This document shows, piece after piece, positions 44,636-52,626 of a stretch of 64,000 nt of DNA; position 1 is the stretch's first letter; every line of letters starts with the position of its first letter. The DNA lies in the NCBI GenBank assembly GCA_002482535.1, contig DLGE01000013.1, positions 10,746 through 74,745 of the forward strand, in the 5' to 3' direction. Both the position numbers and the translations under genes were made by a program. This DNA is from Peptococcaceae bacterium UBA7702 (lineage in GTDB: Bacteria > Bacillota > Dehalobacteriia > UBA7702). Under the pieces are notes generated by a model. The model ran no database searches, was not told the DNA's origin, and saw nothing but the letters and a program-made list of their open reading frames with translations.

Positions 44636-44941
44636 TTAAAGACTCATTCTCATGATTTCTTGGTAAGAATCGAGAGCTTTATTCCGTAATTGCACAAAAA
44701 GCTCCACCGACAGGTTGGCTTTCGTTGACGCAATGGTTAAATCGTGCAGATTATTCGTCTGACCGGTTGCCAAATTATAAATTTCCTGGTCTACGGCGGC
44801 ACTTGTTTCCTTCACGTCATTCAGTGCGTTCTCGAGGGTCGTTTGAAAGGGAATCACAGTAGAGGACTGGGCAGTGTTACTTTGGCTCGTTTGAAAGAAC
44901 TTTTCAAGGGAACTCAAACTGGTAATAGGATCAATGGACAT
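44636..44941 (-). CDS. fliE: flagellar hook-basal body protein FliE
   Basis: FliE joins the MS-ring to the rod. It has 101 residues; the C-terminal motif (DLTIASTKANLSVELFVQLRNKALDSYQEIMRM) is diagnostic. Standard place between flgC and fliF. Confidence 0.95.
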   Translation of the reverse strand: MSIDPITSLSSLEKFFQTSQSNTAQSSTVIPFQTTLENALNDVKETSAAVDQEIYNLATGQTNNLHDLTIASTKANLSVELFVQLRNKALDSYQEIMRMSL

Positions 44942-44984
44942 CGAATAGACTCCTTTCTAATCTAACAAAATAACCGTCCTTGGT

Positions 44985-45431
44985 TTAACGTCCGATTTCC
45001 AAAGCTTTTGAAGCCATGCTCTTAATGGCATTGACAGCGGATAGATTCAAGTCATAGGCTCTGGTCGCCGCCATCATATCAATCATCTCCTGGATGGGAT
45101 TCACATTGGGCATCATAACATATCCGTTTTCGTCGGCATCGGGATGAGACGGGTTGTATACTGGCGTAAAATCACTTTGATCTTCCACGATTTCCTGAAC
45201 TTTCACCCCGCCTTTCGAAGTGCTTTTTGCATTGATGACATTGCTGTTCAATAACTGTTGAAACGACTGATTTTTAACGGATTGGTAAACCACCATTTGG
45301 CGGCGGTAAGGTCCCCCGCTTTCCGTTCTGGTCGTACTGGCATTGGCGATATTTTCGGAGATCACATCCATCCTCAAGCGAGTGGCTGTTAAACCTGAGC
45401 CGGCAATATTCAAAGAATCTAAAAAGGCCAT
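44985..45431 (-). CDS. flgC: flagellar basal-body rod protein FlgC
   Basis: Proximal rod subunit, 148 residues. N-terminal ATRLRMDVISENIANASTTR and C-terminal MIDMMAATRAYDLNLSAVNA rod motifs are clear. It is 19 bp after flgB. Confidence 0.96.
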   Translation of the reverse strand: MAFLDSLNIAGSGLTATRLRMDVISENIANASTTRTESGGPYRRQMVVYQSVKNQSFQQLLNSNVINAKSTSKGGVKVQEIVEDQSDFTPVYNPSHPDADENGYVMMPNVNPIQEMIDMMAATRAYDLNLSAVNAIKSMASKALEIGR

Positions 45432-45450
45432 TTTTTTTCCTCCCTAAAAC

Positions 45451-45837
45451 TTATTTACTGCCTTCGCTTATGGCACAGCGCAACCGCGAAAAATAGTCGT
45501 CCAGCATACGTTGGGAATACAAATAATTCAAAGTCGTGCGCGCCATTTCAATGGTTTCTTCTTCAATGTCCACATTATTTCCGTCTGTGCGCATGGTTTC
45601 ATCGTTTGTTTGTCCCACTTTAATATCGGCATCCATAATTTTTTGATTGCTTTGACTTTTTGTGGCAGAGCCACTTTCTACCGCGGCTTTTAGGTTTTCC
45701 TCAAAAGATACATATTTTCTTTTATATCCCGGTGTTTCATAATTTGCAACATTATCGGAAATGATTTCCTGTCTTTTCCATAATCCGTCAAGACTTTTGT
45801 TTAGCAAACTAAGGGATTGAGAACTGAATATATCCAT
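45451..45837 (-). CDS. flgB: flagellar basal-body rod protein FlgB
   Basis: Proximal rod subunit and first gene of the operon, 128 residues. RQEIISDNVANYETPGYKRK and EMARTTLNYLYSQRML are the rod-family motifs. The ribosome site CGGAGGCGG is within a hairpin of the leader (45845-45874). Confidence 0.96.
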   Translation of the reverse strand: MDIFSSQSLSLLNKSLDGLWKRQEIISDNVANYETPGYKRKYVSFEENLKAAVESGSATKSQSNQKIMDADIKVGQTNDETMRTDGNNVDIEEETIEMARTTLNYLYSQRMLDDYFSRLRCAISEGSK

Positions 45838-45874
45838 AAAAAACCGCCTCCGTTGCAGGATTCTCTTCCTGAGG
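45838..45874 (-). promoter_or_regulatory. leader hairpin covering the flgB ribosome site
   Basis: On the minus strand GCCTC pairs with GAGGC and encloses CAGGA-6-TCCTG; T5 then ATG of flgB follow. The stem contains the only good ribosome site, and the hairpin plus T-run also looks like a terminator. A switch, by a protein such as CsrA (GGA motifs present) or by RNA folding, is inferred. Confidence 0.5.
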
Positions 45875-45973
45875 CATCAATGGAGTTCATCCATAAGGTG
45901 ATGTTTTGTGCATAATTATTTCATAAATAATAAATTCATACTTTTGGAAAATTTAGTCTTTTTATTTAAGTTC

Positions 45974-46001
45974 ATTATAGGTGATTTTGAAGAAAAGTCA
46001 A
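45974..46001 (-). promoter_or_regulatory. sigma-A promoter of the 24-kb flagellar operon
   Basis: On the minus strand TTGACT (45996-46001) and TATAAT (45974-45979) are 16 bp apart, giving a leader of about 130 nt. A second TTGACA lies at 46008-46013. No sigma-28 element is seen. Confidence 0.8.
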
Positions 46002-46583
46002 GAATTATGTCAATAATCGGTGAAAAAAAGCCGACAAGGGACCTAATATTTATTAAAATTGTGGAATGATTATGTATTACATCCGTCGTTCCACATCCGT
46101 TTATCACAATAAATATGTTTTAGTACGCGGCAATGCATATATATAAGCTCTCAAAAAGAAGTAATGCCAGTTAAAACATGGTAACCATATTATGATCGGC
46201 ATTTGTTTATGAAAATTTCGCCTTTTGCATCAAAGAGAAGGCGTGATTTTTAATCAGAACCGCAAAAAGTTGAAAAAACTCACGAAAAATGTCGAAAGAC
46301 CGTGAAAAACAAAGAGGAACGATCAGTCTCCAAAAACTCCCCCTTTTCCCATCCAAATGATCGGGTTTTCGGATTTTAAGAGTTTAAAATCTGAAAACCC
46401 GATACGTCAAACTTCAGCCTCACTCCTTACGCTTTTTGGCACAATCCTCTGGAAAGCGTGTTTTCCTGCCCCATCTTTTATCCATGGAAAACGATGCGCC
46501 GCCGCTGCCGTCATAAAACCGCACCCTTTCCATACGTAGGCATCGCCCAGGCACGGCGCTTTTACCCACATCCTTATGCACAT

Positions 46584-46608
46584 AAAAAAGCCCGGCAAAT
46601 GCCGGGCT
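46584..46608 (-). terminator. minus-strand terminator of unknown transcript
   Basis: AGCCCGGC-4-GCCGGGCT, followed on the minus strand by T6. No gene lies directly before it, so a small RNA or read-through from arsR may end here. Confidence 0.75.
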
Positions 46609-46745
46609 CCAGACTGTATACAAAATACGCGCAAACAGATTTTGGGCTACAGGATGGTAGGCTTCCGAGAAAGACGAGCCTTTCCTGGCAGACTGTCCTT
46701 TCGTCATCCCGCAGCCTATTGGAAACTGCATAAGGCCGGCAATCA

Positions 46746-46780
46746 AAAAGGGCGCCCATCTCATAGGATGGGCACCCTTT
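46746..46780 (-). terminator. terminator after the ArsR-type gene
   Basis: AAAGGG and GCCCATC pair with GATGGGC and CCCTTT around a five-base loop, one bulged base per side; T5 on the minus strand. Confidence 0.8.
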
Positions 46781-46868
46781 CCCCCTGGTAAAACACGAAA
46801 ATCAAAGGAGATTTCTCCATCATCACACTGCTTTAACCATGCCAATAAACAGTGAATACTGAATGATG

Positions 46869-47147
46869 TTACATCATAGTGTATCTTTTTAATAGCTTTT
46901 CAGCCCGGGCAACCCCGCTTTGGTTGATGGAATAGTGAACCCATTTCCCCTCTTTGCGTCCGTTCACGATCCCAGCATCACAAAGAATTTTCATGTGATG
47001 GGAAAGTGTGGACTGACCAATGTGCAGATCATCCAACAATTTGCCTGCACACCGCTCACCGGGGAGCAGTAAACTCAGAATATGAAGACGGTTTTCATCA
47101 CTAAATGCCTTAAATACATTGGCATCTCCTTTTAACTGTTGACTCAC
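46869..47147 (-). CDS. ArsR-family winged-helix regulator
   Basis: This is a 92-residue repressor; the GTG start at 47147 has AAGGAG upstream (a longer frame to 47192 lacks one). The winged helix is clear: NVFKAFSDENRLHILSLLLPGE, then LLDDLHIGQSTLSHHMKILCDAGIV, and a wing GRKEGKWVHYSI. The usual ELCVCDL metal site on helix 3 reads ERCAGKL, with only one Cys, so classical arsenic/cadmium sensing is doubtful. A strong promoter faces away from it at 47294. Confidence 0.85.
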   Translation of the reverse strand: MSQQLKGDANVFKAFSDENRLHILSLLLPGERCAGKLLDDLHIGQSTLSHHMKILCDAGIVNGRKEGKWVHYSINQSGVARAEKLLKRYTMM

Positions 47148-47293
47148 AATTGCTCCTTTCTCCAGAGATAAGGAAAAATGGTCTGACTGCAAAAGTAAAC
47201 CGGTTCACATAAAGGCTTATTGCATAATAATATAATGAAATACTTACATCTAAAATATTCTTGTCTATTACCCTCGGTTTGTGTAAAAACATA

Positions 47294-47322
47294 TTGACAT
47301 CTATCGATTTATGGGGTATAAT
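47294..47322 (+). promoter_or_regulatory. consensus sigma-A promoter divergent from arsR
   Basis: TTGACA (47294-47299), 17 bp, TATAAT (47317-47322). The spacer contains CTATCGATTTA, with the ATCGAT core common in ArsR-family operators. No convincing gene lies downstream on the plus strand before 47760. Confidence 0.8.
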
Positions 47323-47768
47323 CCCTTATAAATAAAGATTTTTTTTGATTTTCATGTGATATTCTACTTGATTATGGTTTCCCGCATGTTAGTGCGAAAG
47401 AAAATCCATAAAAGCAGGCGGCCCCATATGTCATTTCCGCCGGATGGCAGTGCGTACCACCGCAAGGATAAAAATATCCCTGTTATAAAGATGCGTGGAA
47501 CCTTCCCGCAACAGCAAGATTGTAAAGTGATTCCGCAGGAATTCTTTGATCCTCTATTTCCTGTTCACAATCTGCTTTTTAAATAGACCCTCGGCGGTAA
47601 TACAATACAACCCCTAAACATCCTTGGCAAAACAAAACCCTTGTTTCCCACTGGCTGGCGTATCCGCAGCAAGAATAGTGAACCAACGTTCGCGTTTGGT
47701 GTGGTATGCCCTTATCTCTTATTGTTTTTTATTATTTTATATTATTATATCACGTTTTTCATCATTTT
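47323..47768. other. non-coding stretch after the orphan promoter
   Basis: About 445 bp. A 76-codon frame (47356-47586) starts with GTG without a ribosome site and is unlike any family I recognise. Otherwise AT-rich. This may be the remnant of a lost gene once driven by the 47294 promoter. Confidence 0.4.
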
Positions 47769-48485
47769 TTATCGATCAACGCGCTCACAAATAACAATAT
47801 AACGATATTTTCCGTCGGAGGCGTAGGGATGACAGGTCAAAAGCGTCACGAGATCCTTTCCCTCCACGATGCGGATATCCGAAATATCATCGGGATCGAC
47901 GATTTTGGTTTCCTTCACCTGATAGGTCAAGGTTTCCCAGATATTGGTGATATAAACCAAATCCCCGGCTTTCAGTTTTTCAATATAGCGGAACTTTGCA
48001 GTGCCGCGATAGCCACGATGACCGGCAATCACACAATTTGTATTGACGCCGCCAACGGGCGCCGAAGTATAGCCGCAAACACCAACACCATTGGCCATAT
48101 TTTCCTTGCTGGCGCCAAGATTCAGCGGAAGTTCCAAGTTCATTTTAGGGATTGTGATATAACCGATGCCATCATCGGCAAGGCCGTAATCACCGAGGGG
48201 CACCGGAAAGTCAGCAAAAGCGGTGGTGGTCATTTCGCTTTGGTGATTGTCGAAAATAGACTTGTTGTATACTTGAAGCGCATCATAAAGATCCCCATAT
48301 TGGGAGATTTGGCCTGATGCTCCTTGGGATCTTTCCCCCACATGAAAAGTTTTTTGAAAATCAGCGACGATATTCGCCTCGATATGTTTTGAAATTGCGT
48401 TATTGATATGGGGAAAAAGCAGAATCGTAAGTCCCACCAGGAAAACGATGATCCCCAAACCAATGCCGATTTTACGTTTTATCAT
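47769..48485 (-). CDS. class C-like sortase (second)
   Basis: Pilin-type sortases are cysteine transpeptidases on the outer membrane face. It has 238 residues from MIKRKIGIGLG (GGGAGG nine bases upstream; the frame also offers GTG 48494 overlapping the previous stop). One N-terminal helix, catalytic His in CVIAGHRGYRGTAKF, Cys in TLLTCHPY, and Arg in YIVICER. No C-terminal membrane helix, unlike the first sortase. It may anchor or polymerise the pilin. Confidence 0.88.
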   Translation of the reverse strand: MIKRKIGIGLGIIVFLVGLTILLFPHINNAISKHIEANIVADFQKTFHVGERSQGASGQISQYGDLYDALQVYNKSIFDNHQSEMTTTAFADFPVPLGDYGLADDGIGYITIPKMNLELPLNLGASKENMANGVGVCGYTSAPVGGVNTNCVIAGHRGYRGTAKFRYIEKLKAGDLVYITNIWETLTYQVKETKIVDPDDISDIRIVEGKDLVTLLTCHPYASDGKYRYIVICERVDR

Positions 48486-48490
48486 TGGTT

Positions 48491-49363
48491 TCACCCTCCC
48501 ATCTTTTTTCTGCGGACAAAGAAGATGGTCATTAGGATGAACAGGCTGGCGGCCAAAAAGAAAGCGATATACTGGACAATTTCCACCGTTGTCAACTGTT
48601 TGTCGGCGCTTTCCTGCTCGGTGAGGGCACTTCTTTCCTCATCGGTCATTGTTTCAGGATAGATTCTCGTGCCGCGCACGAGCAAACGATGACTATTGAC
48701 CCCATAGGGCGTACAAGTGACAAGGGTCACATAGTCCTCAGCGGGATCAATGGCTAAGAGGCTGGTATCCGAAGGTAACACAACGTCGATTTGATTTACC
48801 TGATAAACGTCGAGCTGGTCCAAAACGTGAATGTAAAAAACATCGCCTTTTTCCAGTTTTTCAAGATTCGTAAACAGTTCGGCGGCAGGGAGGCCGCTAT
48901 GGGCCGATAAAACGCAGTGGGTTCCGACGCCGCCCACCGGTACGGAACTTCCTTCAAGATGTCCAACACCCTGAGCCAAGGTCTCGTCACTGGTGCCGTG
49001 ATAAATCGGCAGATAGACCTTAATGGCGGGAATTTCGATATAGGCCATCGCGGCGGTCATGGCTAAGATACTTTCATAAGCCTCATCCTCCGTGGCGGTA
49101 GCGCCTTTTGCCGCTGCTTCATCAAAAGGATCCAACATGGCGGCATTACGGTTAAGCAGGCTTTCGTTATAAGCCACCGCCTTTGCTCTTTCCGCGTCGA
49201 GCTCTTCCTGATCCATATTTTCGATTGTTTTATTGTATTCCTTGATGACGCCAAGCTGGTGTTTCTCCGCCCACAAACTGCTGATTGCAGGATAGAATAA
49301 AACAGCGGCGCCAAGGAGGAATACAAGCAAAAGCAGCATATACAAGGAAGGCTTTTTCTTCAT
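48491..49363 (-). CDS. class C sortase (pilin polymerase)
   Basis: It has 290 residues: N-terminal helix, lid with the AAMLDPFDE (DPF) motif that plugs the active site in class C enzymes, His in HCVLSAHSGLPAAELF, Cys in YVTLVTCTPYGVNSHRLLVRGTR, and a C-terminal helix (VQYIAFFLAASLFILMTIFFV) with a basic tail. It links pilin subunits through Lys side chains. It follows the pilin gene and overlaps or abuts the second sortase. Confidence 0.93.
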   Translation of the reverse strand: MKKKPSLYMLLLLVFLLGAAVLFYPAISSLWAEKHQLGVIKEYNKTIENMDQEELDAERAKAVAYNESLLNRNAAMLDPFDEAAAKGATATEDEAYESILAMTAAMAYIEIPAIKVYLPIYHGTSDETLAQGVGHLEGSSVPVGGVGTHCVLSAHSGLPAAELFTNLEKLEKGDVFYIHVLDQLDVYQVNQIDVVLPSDTSLLAIDPAEDYVTLVTCTPYGVNSHRLLVRGTRIYPETMTDEERSALTEQESADKQLTTVEIVQYIAFFLAASLFILMTIFFVRRKKMGG

Positions 49364-49377
49364 ATCTTTCCCATATA

Positions 49378-49411
49378 ATCACAATTGCAGGACAATGCCT
49401 GCAATTGTGAT
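49378..49411. repeat. perfect hairpin between pilin and sortase genes
   Basis: ATCACAATTGCAGG pairs with its exact complement over a six-base loop; there is no T-run. Such hairpins between a pilin and its sortases often limit read-through, keeping pilin mRNA in excess. Confidence 0.6.
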
Positions 49412-49451
49412 ATAAGTTTCATCCATGATGGAGTGGATTCAAAACCATTAC

Positions 49452-50894
49452 TTAATTATTTGTTTGTCTTTTTTTTTTCGCGGACATCACCATGATCGCA
49501 GCGGCAATGACCATGACCAGCAAACCGATGATGGTAAAGACCCAGGTACCGATACCGCCGGTTTGAGGCAGGTTATAGTTGCCTTTCGTATTGGTAATGG
49601 TGGTCTGCACAAAACCGGGAGTTTCAGAAGGCGAGTAAATGGCGCTGGTAGGAGGCGTGTCGGCGATACCGTCAATATCTTCATCGGTAATGGTGATGGT
49701 AAAGGGTGTATCGTCCAGCACATACCCAGTAGCGGTTTTCGTTTCAACCAGCGTATAATTGCCGACATCGAGGCCTGCCAACGAAGCAACACCTTCATCG
49801 TTGGTGGTGATGGTCTTAAAAGGGGTGCCTGTTGCGGAAGTGCCCTTATAAACCGCAAAGCTAACAGCACCTATTTTGGTGTTATGATTGACAGAATCGA
49901 CTTTGAAGACCTGAAGTCCGTAGGAGTAAATATCTTCGGTGTCGTCGATATCATAGGTGCCGTCACCATAGGGATCGTTGCTATACGTTAAGGTCGCGAT
50001 ATTTGTATTCGGCTCACCGATGAGGATGCTATCGTTTACGGTAGCGGTATAGACAATGGTGATCGTAGAGTAAGCTTTGATCTTATCATAGTCAAATACC
50101 CATTCCGCACCGGTAGCAGTGTAAGCATTCGTAGCAATTGTGGTGCTGCCTGATTTTACGCTGGATGTGCTGGCAAAAGTAACGCCGGCGGGGAGGGTAT
50201 CCCAAACCTTAAAGGTGGTATTTGTCGCATCAGCCGGATAAGTGGGAACCGTAACGGTAACCGTATAGGTGACGGTATCGTCAATGGCAACCTGAGGATC
50301 GTCAACTTCTTTTTCAATGGTAGGAATGCTCGCTTTGGCATTTACCACAGCTGTAGTATTGACGTTGTATTCGGCATTGGGTTTGAAGGAAGCCGTCATG
50401 ATCTGATAAACATAAGCCCCTGTGGAACTGCCGGTACCGAGAATCATGTATTGGCCCATGCTCATGCCGTTAATCGTACAGATACTGCTTGAGGCAGCAC
50501 CGGTGTAGGAAGGCGATACCGACGCCGATTTCACATAAACCGCGAAGCCACCGAGAAAAGATTTGATATCGCTGGAATCATTGGCCCAGTTCTGGAAGGT
50601 AGCCACCGAAAGACCGGAATAAGGGCTGCTGCTGGGAAGGCTGGCAATGTAGTTGCTCGCCGCCGTTGACCAGGAATAGGTCACGTTATTGTTGGCGCTG
50701 CTGTAGTTCACATTGATGAGCTTGTAAACTGCGAAGGTGTCGTCAACGTTGGCAGCGTTAATGGTCAGGGTAAAATCATTGCCCGCGCTGCCGATGGGAA
50801 CCGTATCTGCAGCTGATACGCTGGTTTGCAGCGCAAAGAACATAACCAAGGCCACAAATAAAAGGGATTTCATTTTAAACGAGAATTTTTTCAT
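49452..50894 (-). CDS. LPXTG-anchored pilin (SpaA/isopeptide-fold type)
   Basis: It has 480 residues: signal peptide (SFKMKSLLFVALVMFFALQT), pilin N-domain, a middle isopeptide-fold domain (IEKEVDDPQVAIDDTVTYTV... WDTLPAGV), a CnaB/SpaA domain with the E-box YTLVETKTATGYVL, sorting signal LPQTG, a hydrophobic helix and KKKRQ tail. It is sortase-polymerised and attached to the wall. A strict pilin YPK motif is not obvious. It is the major surface shaft candidate; only one pilin is in the locus. Confidence 0.92.
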   Translation of the reverse strand: MKKFSFKMKSLLFVALVMFFALQTSVSAADTVPIGSAGNDFTLTINAANVDDTFAVYKLINVNYSSANNNVTYSWSTAASNYIASLPSSSPYSGLSVATFQNWANDSSDIKSFLGGFAVYVKSASVSPSYTGAASSSICTINGMSMGQYMILGTGSSTGAYVYQIMTASFKPNAEYNVNTTAVVNAKASIPTIEKEVDDPQVAIDDTVTYTVTVTVPTYPADATNTTFKVWDTLPAGVTFASTSSVKSGSTTIATNAYTATGAEWVFDYDKIKAYSTITIVYTATVNDSILIGEPNTNIATLTYSNDPYGDGTYDIDDTEDIYSYGLQVFKVDSVNHNTKIGAVSFAVYKGTSATGTPFKTITTNDEGVASLAGLDVGNYTLVETKTATGYVLDDTPFTITITDEDIDGIADTPPTSAIYSPSETPGFVQTTITNTKGNYNLPQTGGIGTWVFTIIGLLVMVIAAAIMVMSAKKKRQTNN

Positions 50895-51337
50895 ATGGAT
50901 TCCTCTTTCCTAAATATTCTTTTAAAGCTTATAAAACTACTTTAACAAACTTACTTTTCCTTGCCTAACTTTTAACTTCCTTTAATCATAACTCCTCAAA
51001 CAGTTGACCCCCTTTTTCTTCTGATGACCGTGATGGTCAAAAGAGCCGACAAAATCACAAAATCATCCATGCGGTACCGGCACTGAGGCCGCGACCCATA
51101 CCGCGACAGCCGGTTTCCAGCATATCCAGTTTTCAACTTCGATCAATTCACGTGATGCGGATCACCCTTTCTATTACGGTGGGATGATGCGTACTGTTTG
51201 CTTTCGCTGTCATTGCTGTTTGGTCGCTATTCGTTGGTTGTTGTCGCTGGCAATCATGATGTGCCTTTAAAAAGAGGCTCATACCCTGTTAAGCCACTAA
51301 TTTCTTTGAGAACGTAAATAATGGTTTAATTACTATC
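50895..51337 (-). other. long pilin leader, non-coding
   Basis: About 440 nt separate the promoter at 51338 from the pilin start. It includes GCGGTA/TACCGC pairing (about 51071-51106) within a GC-rich block, a short CCTTT/AAAGG hairpin, and no credible gene. I could not match a known riboswitch. Confidence 0.4.
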
Positions 51338-51367
51338 AATATACAATATAAATCCCGCGTTTGTCAA
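51338..51367 (-). promoter_or_regulatory. candidate promoter of the pilus operon
   Basis: On the minus strand TTGACA (51362-51367) and TATATT (51338-51343) with an 18-bp spacer. Confidence 0.55.
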
Positions 51368-52239
51368 TGGATGGTTGAAAATATTCTTTTTCAGGATTGA
51401 CGCGGGGATTTGCTGTGCCTTGGTGAAAGCGTGGGTCTTTTCTTAAGGCGTTTCTTCCGTTATTATTTTATACTATATTATATATTGTTCTTTCGTGATT
51501 TTTTTACCAATGGTTCAGTCATGGCTCTTTGCCTTTAAGGGTACAAATAGCGCCCATGCCATAAGGGCAAGAGCGCCTGCATACTCATTCCATGCGGCCG
51601 TCTCTTTACTGCACATCGTTACTAAAAAATTGCATTTGTCCCTATATATTCTGCTCATTTACGTATCGTTAACAAGAAATGAATCAGTACTAAGAGCCGG
51701 GAATTTCAATGAAACGATGTCACTATTAAGACGCCATGCATTATTTATGATTTCATCAATAAGAATGAAATTTTTTCATTTTTAAAACCATTCAAACACA
51801 TTCAAATATGATATGAACTGTTAAATTCTTTGATTAGAATACATGCTCTAATGAATTTTGTCAATACCTATTTTAATAATCTCACAAAAATTTATAATAT
51901 TTAACGGCGATATTATAATTAATGATCCTCTTTACTCTATAAAATCGACGAAATGCCTTTTTATCAATGATACTTATAGAGAAAAAAACGACAAATGAAC
52001 CGTTCTTTTTTACCACCATTTTTTTGCCGACAAGAGGAGGCACAAACTTTTTGCATAGCCGTCCATAAGGCGCCGCAGTGAATGAAACGCTTGCAGAAAA
52101 GCCTGATTGATCCCAAAACCAATCCATTATATGCCGTGAGATCCCCTGAAAGTACAGTACCTTTAAAACTTGTTTTCTAAAAAACAAGGGCGTGCCGCCG
52201 TAGGTTTTTTAATACGTTTGCGACACGCCCTTTTCTCTA
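51368..52239. other. AT-rich intergenic stretch
   Basis: About 870 bp. Frames at 51495-51785 (+) and 51882-52187 (-) have no ribosome site and no known motif, so I do not call genes. It ends with a hairpin (52186-52234). Confidence 0.4.
52186..52234. terminator. terminator near tRNA-Arg(CCT)
   Basis: AAGGGCGTG (52186-52194) pairs with CACGCCCTT (52224-52232), with TTTTC after on the plus strand and GTTTTTTAG after on the minus strand; it most likely ends the tRNA transcript. Confidence 0.65.
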
Positions 52240-52315
52240 TGGCGCCCCTAAGATGATTCGAACATCCGACACACGGTTTAGGAAACCGCTGCTCTATCCT
52301 CTGAGCTATAAGGGC
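52240..52315 (-). tRNA. tRNA-Arg (CCT)
   Basis: Acceptor GCCCTTA pairs with TAGGGGC; anticodon CCT in GGTTTCCTAAACC; CCA encoded. Confidence 0.95.
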
Positions 52316-52386
52316 TCCTGCTTTGATTGCTTTTGTTTTTTACAATGCAGCGTATATGATTGGGATAAGAAATTGATGCTGATATT

Positions 52387-52623
52387 TTAATGAAGAAGAT
52401 TGACCAATAAAATGACTCCGCTGATGGCGGCGACAAAAGTAGAAATCATAAACCAAAAATTCGCCATCATCATGTCTTCATCTTTTTTCAACACTTCTTC
52501 CCGCTGTTTTCCCTTATATTCCTTGGTAATCCGCTCCGCAAAGCGCTTTCTGTTACGCCGGTTGAACACCATGCCAAAAACACCACAGGCAAAAACAATC
52601 AGGAGAATGATATAAAAAACCAT
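52387..52623 (-). CDS. small two-helix membrane protein
   Basis: This is a 78-residue protein with two hydrophobic helices (FYIILLIVFACGVFGMVF; FWFMISTFVAAISGVILLVNLL) joined by a strongly basic-acidic loop (RRNRKRFAERITKEYKGKQR). The start is three bases after the serS stop, so it is probably co-transcribed with serS. No family recognised; function unknown. Confidence 0.65.
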   Translation of the reverse strand: MVFYIILLIVFACGVFGMVFNRRNRKRFAERITKEYKGKQREEVLKKDEDMMMANFWFMISTFVAAISGVILLVNLLH

Positions 52624-52626
52624 CGC

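Larger units (their letters stand above)
46014..46868. other. long non-coding stretch with hairpins
   Basis: About 850 bp between the flagellar operon and arsR. It contains a 20-bp stem with one mismatch (46360-46379 with 46384-46403) and two terminator hairpins listed separately. Overlapping frames on both strands at 46407-46845 cover hairpins and carry no known motif, so they are probably not genes. Confidence 0.5.

Noticed and set aside
45838..45967. c-di-GMP-I riboswitch before flgB
   Set aside because: The conserved CACAGGGCAAACC core and partner elements of that class are not present in the leader.
46407..46845. Several overlapping frames on both strands
   Set aside because: They run through terminator hairpins, lack ribosome sites and show no known motif.
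47356..47586. 76-codon frame downstream of the orphan promoter
   Set aside because: GTG start without a ribosome site and no recognised family; kept only as part of the non-coding entry.
51495..52187. Frames of about 96 and 101 codons between pilin and tRNA-Arg
   Set aside because: No ribosome sites, biased hydrophobic or mixed composition typical of chance AT-rich frames.
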